DNA of 64,000 nt, taken from NCBI GenBank assembly GCA_022113835.1, contig JAILWY010000011.1, positions 2,294,001 through 2,358,000 of the forward strand, read 5' to 3'. Both the position numbers and the translations under genes were made by a program. The stretch's first letter is position 1. Each line of letters starts with the position of its first letter. Under the pieces are notes generated by a model. The model worked only from the letters and a program-made list of their open reading frames with translations, did no database searches and was not told the DNA's origin. This DNA is from Atopsyche davidsoni (taxonomy: Eukaryota > Arthropoda > Insecta > Trichoptera > Hydrobiosidae). This document shows positions 24,819-36,825 of this stretch, one piece after another.

Positions 24819-26870
24819 TACATAAGCTACGCCGTGCAAGAAGCTTGTGTTGTCCTCGTCGAATCCTAAATTAAAGATATCACACAAGGGTTAAATTCAG
24901 TCTCCTTCGGTTAGATTGGAGATAGACTCGATACGTATCCGATATCGATGCGGGAACACGGAATAAACTGCTCGTGGGGTTTTTTTTTTACTCCGAGAGG
25001 CCGTTCACCCGTTCTCAGACATCGGCCTGCAAAAAATGCAGACGAACATCCAACCATGCAATCGACAATTCCAGCTATGTAGTATAGATGCTCGCTTTGA
25101 TATTAAATGGAATCCATTCCGACATGTTTTTTTATAATTTTTTTTTTTATAATAACATTTTTAAACTCATTATATATACTAGATCAACCTGTTGAAAACT
25201 TGCTGTGAGACAACCTGAAATATAACCGAGTTATGATTTAAAGCTCCGTTTCTCTTTGTAATATTTGATAAATATATTTACACGCAAAACGAAGAGAGTT
25301 GCAGCCCGGTGCATATATAATTTTTTTTTTTTTTTTTTATGTAATAACCTTTATTTCATTCATGGTAAAATTAAAGCAATTGTATCCGCAATGGTGTGTG
25401 AGTGAAAAATGCGAATATATTTGATAAACATTAGTAGAGTGAAAATGATTTATTGTTAGAGGCAAAAGAGGTTAAGTGTATGATATTTCACTGTAAGGTA
25501 TTGTAATTTATTAGACCATTTACAATTGTTAACCCAACCTAGACCTTATATTTTTAGAGTGTTCTTAAATCTAGAAACTATATATAAACATACAAGCAAC
25601 AACGCATAAAATACACTATGACATACAATTTTAAACAATACTCATGCTGAACTGATAAAAAATACACTCGTGATACTTTTCACATTATTCAATAATAATA
25701 TTTTTCCAATTATTATTTTTTTGACGCGACTAGTTTCGGCAAAATATTTCTTTAAATAGAAATATTGATTTAATAGGTTAATTTGTTCAGTGGGCAAAAC
25801 TGCTTGCCTTGATGTGAGACCCACCGCACGCCACTGATACAAACCACAGACAATCCGTATTTATGGATCGGATTTATTTCTTTACAGAAAGCATATACCT
25901 AACAATTTTAGTAAAAGAGAGCAAACTGTGTGGTCTACTAATTGCCAAGTCGAAGACGAAACGCAAGATGGTATATCGTGCTAGCTTGTAATCGAGAATC
26001 GAAGAGCCAACGAATTGGGAAACAGTGCATGACTCAGTACATTTATTTAGGTTTAGGATGCGAAGAGCCCATTGAGATCAACCACAATATTAATCTATTC
26101 AATGATTAGGAGAGAGGAACTATTTAGTTCGCGTGAAATAAAATAAGGGTTGGGTTTTTTCAAGATTTCTCCGCGGCTATGTGAGTCAGTCGTCACACTC
26201 CATTTAAGGCCCTAAAATATATTTTTCACCATTGAAAAATGGTTAAATTCCTGGTTTATATTATTTTTTGTCGAGTGAAATTCAATGTCATTAAAAAAAA
26301 CAAGTATTAATAGCTAACTGCCTAGGAGACATCGAATTGAGTATTACAAATGAAACAAGTCAGCCGTGAATATTTTTTTATTATTTTACTGTGGTTTTAG
26401 TTAAAAAAAAATGCAATACAATGTTTGTTTAAATAACTATAAAATAAATTTTATCACACCTGAAAATTTTCAATCTAATTAGCAAGTAATTTGAAACTAT
26501 TTCAGTTTATTTATGATTAAAAATACGAGTGTCTAATGATCTGAATACAATTTGAAAAAAAAACTTACGAATGGGGTTTATTGTTCAGATATCATAAAAT
26601 GTGTTGAAAGGCTTGATTTTATTATTTTAATTTATTTATATAAAGAAAGCAACTAAAATAGATACTACAAGAGCTGATTTGTGAATAACTTAACGCAGAA
26701 ATAACGTAAATAGGAAATGTTTAAAACAACGTAGCCATGAGCATCGAAATAGATGTTGCATATAGAATATTAATTATCAAAAAAATCGGAATTTTTTTTA
26801 CCAAGATTATTATGAAAATATTATCATTAAATATTATGCAACATATGGCTGTTCCCTGGCTCAACTGCGG
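24819..26870. other. AT-rich stretch without recognised gene
   Basis: T-runs at 25133-25148 and 25320-25339. No coding frame or repeat partner noticed. Confidence 0.45.
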
Positions 26871-26871
26871 C

Positions 26872-27440
26872 TTAAGGGTCTTGCTACCTAACCTTGCTTG
26901 GAATCCATCCCCCGTCTGCCACAAAAAAAGGACCGATTTACCTGGCGAAATCGTGTCATTTAATTAATTTAATTGTCGCTTTATTTTTCTATGTCGAAAG
27001 TTAATTTTTTTATACAGTATAAAAAAAAACTATAAATTATACTTATCTATTTTTTATTACTTAATTAACGTCCATTTTCAGGGTAAAATAAAATCTTGAA
27101 GATGTTGAAAAATTTGATAAAATGACGACTTTTCAAAACCATAGTTTGTTAAAAAAAATTTTTTTTTTAATTTTTAAAATAATAAATCGTACAGCGTTTA
27201 TATTTAATCTAATTAATTCCAATTGAAAAAAAAGACTTTTAAATGTTTAGGACACTTTGAACAGGGACAAATTCCTACACTTCAATCGGAAAAAAACACA
27301 TATTTATCATATTAAAAGTAAACTTACAAGAAATTAAAAAATATTCTGTTCGGAAGAAGGGATGTATCTAGCTTTTTACATTTAAATTTTTTTGATTGGG
27401 GCAGTCGATTTTTTGCAAAACGGACCAGAAAACGATCAAC
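26872..27440 (+). repeat. AT-rich dispersed repeat, copy 1 of 5
   Basis: Shares ordered phrases with copies at 40870, 46970, 48850 and 50195: TACCTGGCGAAATCGTGTCA, CTATGTCGAAAGTTAATTTT, GTCCATTTTCAGGGTAAAAT, TGACGACTTTTCAAAA and TTCGGAAGAAGGGATGTATC. No coding capacity; likely a nonautonomous element. The ends are not clear enough to define TIRs or a TSD. Confidence 0.75.
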
Positions 27441-27731
27441 GAAACGTGAGTATATGACTTAGGCCCTTGAACGATGTGACGCTCTTTATAAATGTAGGAA
27501 ATCGCAAGGCGGCGGGTGACAACAGTTTGTATGAGGTTGGTGGGCGCTGCGTGCCGTCTCGCTCGCACGCATGGCGAGCGCCGCGGGCGAGAGCGAGACG
27601 GCGCGCTACAATGAACCGAGATGACCTCGGCGGCGTCCTTGGGACGTGCGCCCGCTCAAGGACAGCGCTCGGTCAGCAAACGTAATTAATCGGATGGTTT
27701 TGCATTGAATTTATTATTTTAACACTCCATT

Positions 27732-28165
27732 TTAACACACTAAAGGCGGGGCGGGTACTAGTACCCGCTTCGCAGACTGCTAAAGGCGGGGCGCGTATTA
27801 ATACGTTTTTGAATGTGTCTACTCCAAAAGCGGCAGAGGGTCATTTTACTCTCTAGGTTTACAGCTCGAAATGTTTGTTTAGGACTCGCCAACGTTACTT
27901 CTGCCAATACTGTCCAGTGACAATGAAGAAGTGGAGTGGTCAGAGAATGATAATCCTCCAATTATTGAACAATTTTTTAGGACAAAGTGGTGTTGTTGTG
28001 ATGACAAGTAATCCGCAAAGTGTGCATGAAGTGGTTCAACTTTTTATTGGAAACGATTTATTTGTGACTACATGCAAATCAAAGAGTGTATAGACTAGAT
28101 TTCGCACGCGCAATTTTACGCGAATTTTGCACATCAGTTTAGTCAATTTGGTTACCCGCCTAAAG
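27732..28165 (+). pseudogene. piggyBac-like relic
   Basis: Starts at a TTAA (27732-27735) with CACACTAAAGGCGGGGCG and a palindrome GCGGGTACTAGTACCCGC. A subterminal repeat CTAAAGGCGGGGCGCG follows at about 27780. An acidic peptide (LLPILSSDNEEVEWSENDN, PPIIEQFF) resembles the N-terminal region of piggyBac transposases. After a frameshift, VVQLFIGNDLF loosely recalls the family's next block. The catalytic domain is absent. An inverted copy is at 43495-43956. Confidence 0.65.
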
Positions 28166-28220
28166 TGCATTAATATTTTCAATAAAATACTTTCGTGATT
28201 TTTGCACATGTAAAATTTTT

Positions 28221-28244
28221 ATTGGTGACCGGTTTCGCCGGTCT
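28221..28244 (-). ncRNA. Hammerhead-like hairpin motif, family B (partial)
   Basis: The reverse complement gives GACCGGCGAAACCGGTCACC followed by AATAAAAATTTTACATGTG, the 3' half of the family-B motif. It sits right after the piggyBac relic, as in the 43.3-43.5 kb copy. Confidence 0.4.
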
Positions 28245-29084
28245 ATTTTTTTAATTTATTTAATTGCTCGTCTCGCTATTGGTAGATAACGGTGTCGACG
28301 GATTGGATTAAGGATCTAATCATGACTAATTGAAAAGCAATAAAGGTATTTTGTATGCACGGGTATCGCTTTGTAAATGGATTTATTAAACTTATTCACA
28401 TTTTTAACAGTACTTTTTGTAAATAATATTTATTATTTCTCACTCTTCCTCCAGAAGACCAACACTTGCTTGTGGTTTTATTTTAATAAATAAGTAAAAT
28501 ATATTCAGAGTAAAATTTTGAAAATGAAAAAAATAAATGCATTAAATTCTCTAATCAATCCAACTTTCTGCGTTGAAATTTTTTGTACTATCTCCTACGC
28601 GTTTTCAAGAACTCTGCAAAAAAAAAACTAAAATATTAGGAAGTCTGCAATATATTCTTCGGGTTAAGAGTAAATTGCATAATTTTTCGATGACTCGCTC
28701 GACATTGGGTCATCGACTGGTGGTCCTCAGCACCATGACGTCACGGAGGATTCTGACTCCTTGCATCTGATTCATTCATCTGGCGGAAGAACGGGTCCCG
28801 TAACGGCCGAATGGCCTCTTTTCCTAAGACAAAATAGGATTTCGCGTAATATATGCAAAGAAGTCTCAGGCAAGAAACGGAGAGAGCCTCGATCTTCAAC
28901 CACCACTAGATAGTGCAAGGATTACGCAAAATATATATATATGCAATATTTTGCCAAAGATAATATAGAAGGCATAAAAGCACTGTTTGTACAAGGGTTT
29001 AGATTACAAGATCATCTAAAAAAAATTCTTAAAATATCAAAATAATAAATATACCCTGGTACGAATGATTGTTCAGGGAAAAAT
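28245..29084. other. No gene recognised
   Basis: AT-rich with a short (TA)n at 28931-28942. No features supported. Confidence 0.45.
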
Positions 29085-29195
29085 CTAATGAAAAAGAGGC
29101 ACTGATGATGCTGAATATACTCCAGCGGAAATCGGGAGTAAGACTGGCTCGGGACGAACATGCTCAGTGAAGAGATCACTTGGAGAAGAAGACAG
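29085..29195 (+). mobile_element. LINE 3' fragment
   Basis: GAATATACTCCAGCGGAAAT, CGAACATGCTCAGTGAAGAG and CACTTGGAGAAGAAG match the common 3' tail. Confidence 0.5.
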
Positions 29196-29199
29196 GATT

Positions 29200-30780
29200 A
29201 AAAATAAAATAAATAATATAAATGGTCGAGGTCGCTAACGGTCGCATCAGGATCTCGCTAAGTTGTTCATTCCTTCGTACATTGCAGAAAATATATGCGC
29301 GAGCAGTCACGTTCGGGTATAATCTTTTGGGAGTGAAATGTGTGGTAGCCTCTGAAGAAGATATGCTGATCGGATTCCATTCATTCCAGTTCCTCCGTTC
29401 TCCGGCCTTGAGCACCAGTCTTACTCTTGCGGAGCAATTAGTGGAGCAACGGAATCGAGAGCCGACCGTCCACGGATGAGTAAACACTCTTGTCAAATAA
29501 TTTGTACGAATTCGATGCCAGCCGGTGCTTCTCATAATATTGTATTATTGTGCATATCTAAATGATAAAAATAAGCTTTTTGATCGCCAGTCGGCAACAA
29601 AGGGAACACGTGTGTGTGTGTGATTTGTTCGCACCTTCGTTCCTGGAAGTAAGGAACAAACGAGCAGCCGTATCAATTTTTTGCCTTCTGCGAACATGTC
29701 AGTGGGAAATTAGAATAGAAGATGGCGATCTTTGCAAATGGCAGCCGTCGTCGGGCGCCATCTTGGAGACGAGGAGTGCGCGTCCCTTAACCCTCGGCCG
29801 GCAAACCGGATAGACATGTTCCACCAGGTCTACAAACCCCACAGGAATGCACGTACTTGACTGCTAACACGCAGGGACTTGTTGATTTCCAACCTAGGCA
29901 CTAGGGATGGGCACAGTCGCGTGATCGAATAATATTAACCGAAACCGAAAAAAAAATATATATATATAGAAATTAATCGAATAATTATCATTGATACGAC
30001 AATGCAATCGATTTTCAATCTAGATAAATTTCACAAGCTTAAAATAAAAAAAAATGATAATCGAAACTTCTAGTTTGGTGGTTCGGATAATCAGCATTAT
30101 CAGAATTTTTCGAAGCAGTTCTATAAATAATGCATGCAGCAACATTCACTTAACTGCTTCAATTTGTTTTTATTGTAAATTTAATTACACTTTTACTCTG
30201 GGAGCTCCGAGCTAAACAGCTACAGGAGGTCTATGAGTGATCGATGCCCTGGTCTCGTGGTGTGCTGAGGCGATGATCGTAATGATCCAAGGATTTATAT
30301 ATCATTATAGATCCTCTGATAAAGTTGTAATAATAACCCTATCCAATTTAATTTCGAGAGCGCATCTATTTCTTTACAGTAGATTTATTTTTAATCCTTT
30401 AATCTGTTTGAACGTTTTAATAAACATTTTAAAAAAAAATGTCATACAATTAAATTAAATATGGAGTATTACTAATTAAGCCGGCTAGTCGTGTCACTGA
30501 TTTGACCATTCGTGAAAGGAGAATGCACTTACTATGAAAAATAGGCGAAACAAGGAAAGACGAATACAAATTAATATTCAGTGACTAATTACGAAGAATT
30601 TCTTGAAAGTGATTATTATTAAAATGAGTAGTGATTAAGCATGAGGATTTATATGGAGTAATACAAATAAAAACAAACTTGTATATAATTTATAATATGT
30701 GATTGATTGATTATGAGGAATTTTATTCAAACTCTATATTGATGGAGTTTCAATCATCGGTGATTGTTTCGGAGTGTCGG
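29200..30780. other. Unassigned, with a two-strand open patch
   Basis: 29200-29530 is open in one frame on each strand (85 and 119 codons) with no motif I know. The two frames are complementary so at most one is real. At 29900-29990 ACTAGGGATGGGCACAGTCG with TCGAATAATnnTA phrases resembles sequences at 52920-52940 and 53045-53080, a small repeat family. Confidence 0.4.
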
Positions 30781-31014
30781 ACCAGCTACACGCTCAAGTG
30801 GCCGACAACCATCAGCTGTTGCGACAATTAACCCAAAGTAGTTTAATTGGTTAGTGCAGATGCAGCAATACCAATGGACGTGGGAGCCACAATAACACCG
30901 ACCAAGCTCATTCAGAGGCATTCCCAATTGTCGAGCGCAACCGACATACCGGGCTCATGCCGATCGGCGCAATACCAAATCCGATCATTTCAAAAACGCA
31001 CACACCCACACGGC

Positions 31015-31060
31015 TATAAATCATTTCGATTGTTGAAAAATCGATAATCGTCACAGTCGT
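31015..31060 (+). promoter_or_regulatory. Weak core-promoter candidate
   Basis: TATAAA at 31015-31020 is followed by TCACAGTCGT at 31051-31060, an initiator-like sequence, in a locally GC-richer stretch (30780-31150). The spacing is about 8 bases longer than usual, so support is poor. Confidence 0.15.
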
Positions 31061-31365
31061 TTTGAGAGTGTGATCGAAATTGCTGTGCCACATTGTTGCA
31101 CGCGAGCGTCAAATAGTGCTGCCGCCGGTGGCACTAGTAACCGACTTGCTGTCCTTGGCACATATATATTTTATATTTAAAAACGTTATCAAAAAAAAAT
31201 ATTTAATGGCTGTGACCTTGGAGTCTAAAAAACGGGTTATTTGGTTATTTATCCAATATGGCTTGTATAATATCGAATTTAATATAAATAATAAAAAAAT
31301 TGGCAGATATCCAAATATTTAAAACGCTATAATTATGCAGCAACATTAAACATAATTAGACTTAC

Positions 31366-31383
31366 CTGGAAGGCGTTGGTCAT
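31366..31383 (-). other. Candidate exon end: ATG, five codons, then CAG|GTAAGT
   Basis: On the minus strand ATG ACC AAC GCC TTC CAG is followed by GTAAGT (junction 31366/31365), a perfect donor. The frame is also open upstream of the ATG. It could be the last bases of an internal exon or a first coding exon starting MTNAFQ. It lies about 180 bp downstream, in minus-strand sense, of the ratchet-like site at 31548. Confidence 0.3.
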
Positions 31384-31540
31384 ATTACATTGAAATATAT
31401 AATCGACTTTTTTTTTAAACAAATATTCCAAGGAATCCATTAGTTATTAGTTTTTTTTTTTTTTTGCATACGTGTTTTTGTTTTTACAGCGTTATTCGCT
31501 GCTGCTGTCGACTATTCTTTTGTAACCATCAACCATGGGC

Positions 31541-31590
31541 GCACTTACCTGTAACAAAATAAGACAAATTATTAGAAAATATAATCACTA
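31541..31590 (-). promoter_or_regulatory. Ratchet-type (recursive) splice site candidate
   Basis: On the minus strand TTTGTCTTATTTTGTTACAG is followed at once by GTAAGTGC. The acceptor AG is at 31550-31549 and the donor GT at 31548-31547, with an upstream CTAATAAT suitable as a branch point. A strong 3' splice site joined to a consensus 5' splice site without an exon is the recognised layout of recursive splice sites in long insect introns. This is a sequence match only. Confidence 0.45.
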
Positions 31591-31660
31591 TGTAATTACA
31601 CAGGTGGAGTAAAAAATCGATTATTTGCTCTGCGGTATTCGCTTTGAGCCATTTAGAGAT

Positions 31661-31689
31661 GGTTTCGACAGTGTTACCGACATCTTCAG
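31661..31689 (-). ncRNA. Hammerhead-like hairpin motif, family A
   Basis: The reverse complement reads CTGAAGATGTCGGTAACACT then GTCGAAACC. CTGAAGA fits the CUGANGA core and GAAA follows the stem. The family's ACGTC tail is replaced by CCATC here. Confidence 0.4.
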
Positions 31690-31699
31690 TTGCTATTGA

Positions 31700-32419
31700 A
31701 GCCACTGAGATAACCTCAAGGCCTACGGAAATATTATGACTATCGATAAATGTACGAATTATCCACAACTGTAGGATATTTGCATTATTTATTTACCAAA
31801 TAGCATTTAATGTAACTGTTCATTTTGCGTGAAAATAAAAAAAAGACTGTCTTTCACAACAAATATTGCATAATAAAATGAGACCGGATAAAAAAATTAA
31901 ATACCATGAGAAGTTCACTAAGTCCAACCCGTTATGTTGTTTTTTTTTTTTTTAAATATAATTTATATTTTAACGACGTGTACCACTTTACGAAGAATAG
32001 TTTTTTTTAGGAAACACTAAAAAAAATATGTGATAAATCTTCTCATTTTTTATTTAAAAAAATAATATAATAGAAATTCCATAATATATTACGACGGCAA
32101 TAAAAAACACGGACGAATGAGGTAATATTTTATTTATTGCTATCGAGTAAATGACAATATATTTTTATAAAAAAATATGTATTCACGAAAATAGCACATT
32201 AGATTTATTTTTATTTATATCTTTAAGTGCGAAATTATTCAAACCTTACAGCAGTTATTTTAACCTACAATTATTTTTTTTATGCTTTTTTTGCCCAAGT
32301 AAACAACGCAAATGAGGACGATATTGTCGGATTGCAAATCGGTTGCACGTTTTCACGAAGCCTTTATTATATTATCAAAAAAAAACGTTTTAAATAAAAA
32401 ATTGCTTCCGTTATTTTAT
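31700..32419. other. AT-rich, no gene recognised
   Basis: Numerous A and T runs. No splice pair or repeat partner noticed. Confidence 0.45.
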
Positions 32420-32720
32420 CAAAGCGTAAAAACATCTCTTCTTCAAGTGCCAAGTGCAAGAATAAAAATGGTCTCTACCCCTTTGAGAAGATACTCCCGA
32501 GTTTTAGTCACTAGTGTAAATCCCGCATCCACGTTAACTTTCTCCTTCCAATGCCTTCTTTCATTGGATTTTTCCCTGGAGAAACAGTTCCACTAGGATT
32601 TGTTTCATATTTCTGAATACCTTTTTTTACCATCGTCAGGAATTCTCTTTCTTTGCCAATACTATGCAAGGCTCTCTCATTAGGAATATCAATTTTAATT
32701 CGCTAAAACAAAGGTATACT
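32420..32720 (-). pseudogene. LINE reverse-transcriptase C-terminal remnant, reversed
   Basis: The minus strand reads NERALHSIGKEREFLTMVKK, then after a gap GIGRRKLTWMRDLH, resembling the end of insect endonuclease/RT LINE proteins (RRMGKERE... GRRKLTWM...). It ends in the CTTGAAGAAGAG tail. Partly decayed. Confidence 0.65.
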
Positions 32721-34335
32721 TGTGAATTACTATACTTTTTAAGTGCTCAGCTGCTGGGCGCTTCAATTTACTTTTTTAAAGTGAATTAACAAATAATTGC
32801 AGTTTTATAACAATACCGTGATGTTGCACAAAGAATTCCGACAATTAAAAATATCTGGCTGGGTTATTTGGAAATTTTGTATGCAACGCCAAGCAAAAAA
32901 ATTTAGAACTGATGCTGCGACGCAAAAGTCGAAGAACACAGAGCGAGATTATCATGGATGAAAAACCCACGCTAGGGAGAAGCATTGCCTAATATATAAC
33001 GTATTTTAATAAAAAAAAATTGAATGAGATTTCTATATAGAAAATGGCTGAATTGATATGCAAATTTCAATACAAAATTGACCTTATTATAGAGCAGCAA
33101 CATACAGACTTGTGCATAAGCAAAAGTGAACGTGCAGTGTTATTTTTAGTAGAATTATAAGCTTAGTCAGCAGGTAGATTAAATATCAAATATCACAAAA
33201 ACTGCCTTAAACCTTCGCTATAAGGAGGTCGTAACAATACTTCTGTAACAATCGTTATGCAATACAACTCAAAACGTGTTTCTTGCTGATGTAAATTCAA
33301 CTCATCCCCACGATCTTGCATCAATTGAATTCGTGACAATTGAATATAATGCTTTTTTTTAATTTAATGCAAAATATACGTTTTATAAATTGTTATACTG
33401 TTAAAAAAAACTACAATAAATAACCGATCAGTAGGGTTGCCTTATTCCTTTAACTTCCAAGAAAAAAAGGTCAATTGTTGGAAAGGTTCATGCAGTACTC
33501 TATTGTATGTATATTTTACACAACACCTTGCCGACACCTCTACAACGCGAAAGAGCTCTCAGTATCAACAATGAATCTAAGTAGTCTCCTCGATGATATT
33601 TATTTATTTATTTATAGGAGGAATCACTATAATACGAAGAGATGCGCTCGTTCACAGGTGCTCAAAAAATTAAATTAATTTAATCTACCTGAAGATAAAC
33701 ACTAAAAAAAAGAATAGATGGTGATATATTTATAGGGGTGACATAATTATTGAAAAAATTATATAGGCATTATTAATTTATACCCTATATACTAAACCTA
33801 CTTTTTTTTCATTGCAAGAAAAAAATACTTTACTGGTGAAGTTACAAATTCAGATATTCATAACAAGCAATCGATCTGAAATTTTTTTTTTACAAAACAT
33901 ACATTTAAAATGTTTGTAACATAAGCTATACTTAACCGATTTCCTCGGTTGGGTTTTTTTTTTTCATTTCGAGTCCCAAACAAAAGCGGTTGCATCAGAA
34001 AATTCCCACAAATGCCTTATAAATGGTTCAATATCAATTTGGACTCCCTAAAAACCGATGTCAACAGGGCGGCCTCGACTGATGTCTGCAATTCGAAACA
34101 ATTAAAAACTATTAGTTTTAATTTAACAAGTAAACCCAATTACTAGCATTTTAGGACTAATTCTATGAGATTATAGTTGACAATTACTTCGAAGTTATAT
34201 ATATATTTAAAAATATATATATATGGGTTGACTATCCCTGATTAAGATATTTACATGTAATCTGCAATTGCGCTACTGCTGCAGTAGTGTTTATTTATAA
34301 ATTCGCTTCGCATATAAAAAAAACATCCTTCAACT
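32721..34335. other. AT-rich stretch without recognised gene
   Basis: Poly-T and poly-A runs and (TA)n at 34196-34224. A TTTATCTTCAG|GTAGAT junction on the minus strand at 33692 is acceptor-like, but its donor is poor. Confidence 0.4.
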
Positions 34336-34377
34336 TTAATAAAAAAAAAAAAGACGGCAGAGAAAGAAAACGCTAAC

Positions 34378-34535
34378 GTATTTTAATATGACATTTTGGA
34401 GATGTTCTAATTGCGCTCTCACACGAATAAACGCCTCGGGGCCTTCATCCAGCAGGCTCGTTAAAACCATCGCCGTGTCCCCGTCGAACGCGAGCCGTGA
34501 CAGCTCGATGAGTGATTTATGTTCTGATAACTGAG
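34378..34535 (-). CDS. Candidate coding exon, helical protein, not recognised
   Basis: Minus-strand stretch of 158 nt with an acceptor-like ACACTTATTCGCACAG before 34535 and a weak donor TAC|GTTAGC after 34378. It is open in one frame, with GC-rich, codon-biased sequence encoding SLIELSRLAFDGDTAMVLTS and GPEAFIRVRAQLEHLQNVIL, amphipathic helices as in HEAT- or repeat-type scaffolds. It may belong to the same gene as the exon at 46.6-46.8 kb, but the phases do not join directly, so another exon would be needed between them. Confidence 0.42.
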
Positions 34536-34574
34536 CTGTGCGAATAAGTGTTGGATAACTCAAGAAAAACATTA

Positions 34575-34790
34575 TGTGCCAGAGATATATTCTGCTTTAT
34601 GGGGTTGAGACTTGAAGTGCGGGTTTATGTGAGAATAATTAAAATACCATGGATCGACGGCGTCGCAAATGCGAGAGTCTTGCACAGAATGCGCGAAGGA
34701 AAACTCATGATCGAGGTATTCTATTTTGCCCATATTGCCTCAAAGCTAACATGGATGCGGAAAGTCGTGAGTGAGTAAAAACGAGCCGAA
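34575..34790 (+). pseudogene. LINE reverse-transcriptase C-terminal remnant
   Basis: The plus-strand frame has IIKIPWIDGVANARVLHRMR, matching the I-W-D-R-V-T-N-E-x-V-L-R-R-M block of insect endonuclease/RT LINEs, preceded by a YGVE-like start in another frame. Followed by the AACATGGATGCGGAA phrase. Frameshifted. Confidence 0.7.
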
Positions 34791-35291
34791 ATTTCGCTAA
34801 GCGCTAGTGGCCCCAGTTAATGTCAGCTGATTTATAACTTAAAATGGTTTAAAAATGGCGATTGGCTGTGGAAGGCCTTGGAGCTGGACCGATAAAAGTT
34901 TGTTGCAAGACCAGTACGTGTGAGAGATAAATGCCTCAGTTGCTGCAACATCCTTATTACAGTGTTTGGGGAACTTAAAATTTGGTGATTATTTGGAGAA
35001 TTCAGGTTTACTACCGCATCAGGGATATCGACGACATTATATTATACATATATATATAAATTATTTTATTTGTATGTAACTGTGGCTGAATTGGAGGAAA
35101 CGGGTTATGGTTATGCTTAAGTTTGAAGTGTTCATTAGTTATTACGCAAAACTATAACGCAATGTTGTAGATCTTTATAGCGTGTCCCCGTTTTCCCACA
35201 GTGATTGTGGACTCAGTTTCCCATTTTGAGGAGTGAAGTAATCGAAGGGCAGCAATAATTGCATGTGCAGGTGTCATGCCAGGCTCTGGAG

Positions 35292-35551
35292 CAGTGCTTA
35301 CGAACCCTGGGAACATTCAGGGGGTCCTTAGAAAATAAAAATCGATTTGGGGGTCCCTGAACAACGTCAGGGGGTCCGCGCGAGGTTTAATATAAAATTT
35401 AAAAAATTGTGTTAATACAGGAACGCAATAGAGTCGATACTTGCGCCAACTAGTCTATAATATGAATGTATGTAGTTTTTCACCCAGGGGCCGTAGGCAA
35501 GTTTTGACTATGAAAGGGGGTCCGTGGGACAAAAGAGTTTGAGACCCACTG
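35292..35551. mobile_element. hAT-type MITE, 260 bp
   Basis: Ends CAGTGCTTACGAACCCTGGG and, reversed, CAGTGGGTCTCAAACTCTTT. Interior phrases GGGGGTCC...CTTAG and GGGGGTCCGTGGGACAAAAG are typical hAT termini. The flanking 8-mers (CTCTGGAG, GTCTATAG) match at 5 of 8, a decayed target duplication. Confidence 0.7.
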
Positions 35552-35578
35552 GTCTATAGGGACATCCCCTCCACAAGG

Positions 35579-35800
35579 CTACAATCTACCCTTCGAGCTG
35601 TAAGGTAATCGAAGCCTTCGGGGGCAGCGCCTCTGTGCCAGTCCACGCGGAATAAGTGACTCAATTTTTGCACTTGAAAGCCGACCAGAGCCCGGGGCCC
35701 CAGAACCGGTTCCGGCTTGAAGGTGAGGACTGGCGAGGTAGACGCAGCGCTCCATATGCGCCTTCGCCTCCAGCTGTCTCACGCAGAGCCATTTACCAAC
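35579..35800 (-). other. GC-rich block with two open minus-strand frames
   Basis: One frame reads RQLEAKAHMERCVYLASPHL, another PVLTFKPEPVLGPRALVGFQ. Splice sites are not clear. It may be an exon or a relic; I cannot choose. Confidence 0.25.
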
Positions 35801-36095
35801 TATTGTTCAAACGCCGAGCATAAATAACTATTAATGCTCTTTGAGACGCACAGTAAAAAAAATACTCGTGTTGCATAGAAAATATATGACTCCAGTGACG
35901 ACCATTCATATTTTTTATTTTTCACTGCGGATTTATGCTGCCTGCTTACCACTTGTAACTTTTATTAAAGTGCTATAGAGATAACGCTTATCGCGTTCAG
36001 TGATTTTTTTTTTCAGCACAGCTGATTGTGAGAATCTTCGCGGTTTTGAAACGAGACAGTGAAAATATTTCTGCGGTCGACCGCAGCGGCCGCGT

Positions 36096-36302
36096 GTGGG
36101 GAACTTTTATATTCGGTCCGGTGAACGAAGGCAGAGAGAGCAATTTTGAGGCAATTCGAGACCTTGGCTTTTTTTTGAGTCGGCTTCGATCACTATGAAA
36201 GCGAAAATTACAAGGAAAAGACGTCCGAGGCATTCTCTGAGAGTTCCTTGAACTGGTATGTGCATTTATGATTGAAGATGTGATTATTTTTGGATGGAAG
36301 TA
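36096..36302 (+). repeat. Flank block duplicated (inverted) at 42131-42340
   Basis: GTGGGGAACTTTTATATTCG, GGCAATTCGAGACCTTGGC, AGACGTCCGAGGCATTCTC and TTATGATTGAAGATGTGATT all return in reverse order and orientation at 42.1-42.3 kb. Both copies abut the same end of a DD41D-like element. A ~45-bp piece (GAGGCAATTCGAGACCTTGG) also recurs at 36940. Confidence 0.8.
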
Positions 36303-36825
36303 TAGGGTGTACAAAAAGAGTATCGGGTATTTATATGCTGCGAAAATGTTTGGGCATAGAGTTGCAGGAGTTTCAAAGTTTCAACTCAAAAGCTTGCCAT
36401 ACATCCAATCAATCAATTGAAGCTGTTGACGAATTATTCCCTAATAAGGTCATTTCACGTAGAGGTAACATCAACTGGCCTCCCAAAAGCCCCGACCTTA
36501 GCCCTCTTGACTGTTTCGTATGGGGATACCTTAAAAGTAGGGTTTATGAGAATAATCCGACGAACCTAACGGAAGTGAAACAAAACATCAGGTCAGAAAT
36601 TGCAGCAATATCGAGGGCTATGTGTCAGCGTGTTATCAGCAATCTTCGTTCCAGATTAGAAGAGTGCCAGCAGCGCGTAACGGTCACCATTTGGATAACA
36701 CCATCTTTTCGAAATAATTTTCCATTTTGTATTCTTATAATCAACAATAAAAAAAAATACTTGATTACTAGTAGTTTTTGCTTTACTGAACTAACAAATA
36801 CCCGATACTCTCTTTGGACACCCAA
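36303..36825 (+). pseudogene. DD41D-like element, copy 2
   Basis: 519 bp (36305-36823) with ends GGGTGTACAAAAAGAGTATC and, reversed, GGGTGTCCAAAGAGAGTATC. The left TA is kept; the right one is changed. One long frame (36290-36892) contains CHTSNQSIEAVDELFPNKVI, INWPPKSPDLSPLDCFVWGY and RAMCQRVISNLRSRLEECQQ. The QQD block just before CHTSN is deleted, so the second catalytic Asp is lost. N-terminal half absent. Confidence 0.82.

Noticed and set aside
31529..31768. 79-codon minus-strand frame with a plausible-looking peptide
   Set aside because: It overlaps the hairpin motif at 31661-31689 and the ratchet-like site, so it is more likely repeat or intron sequence.
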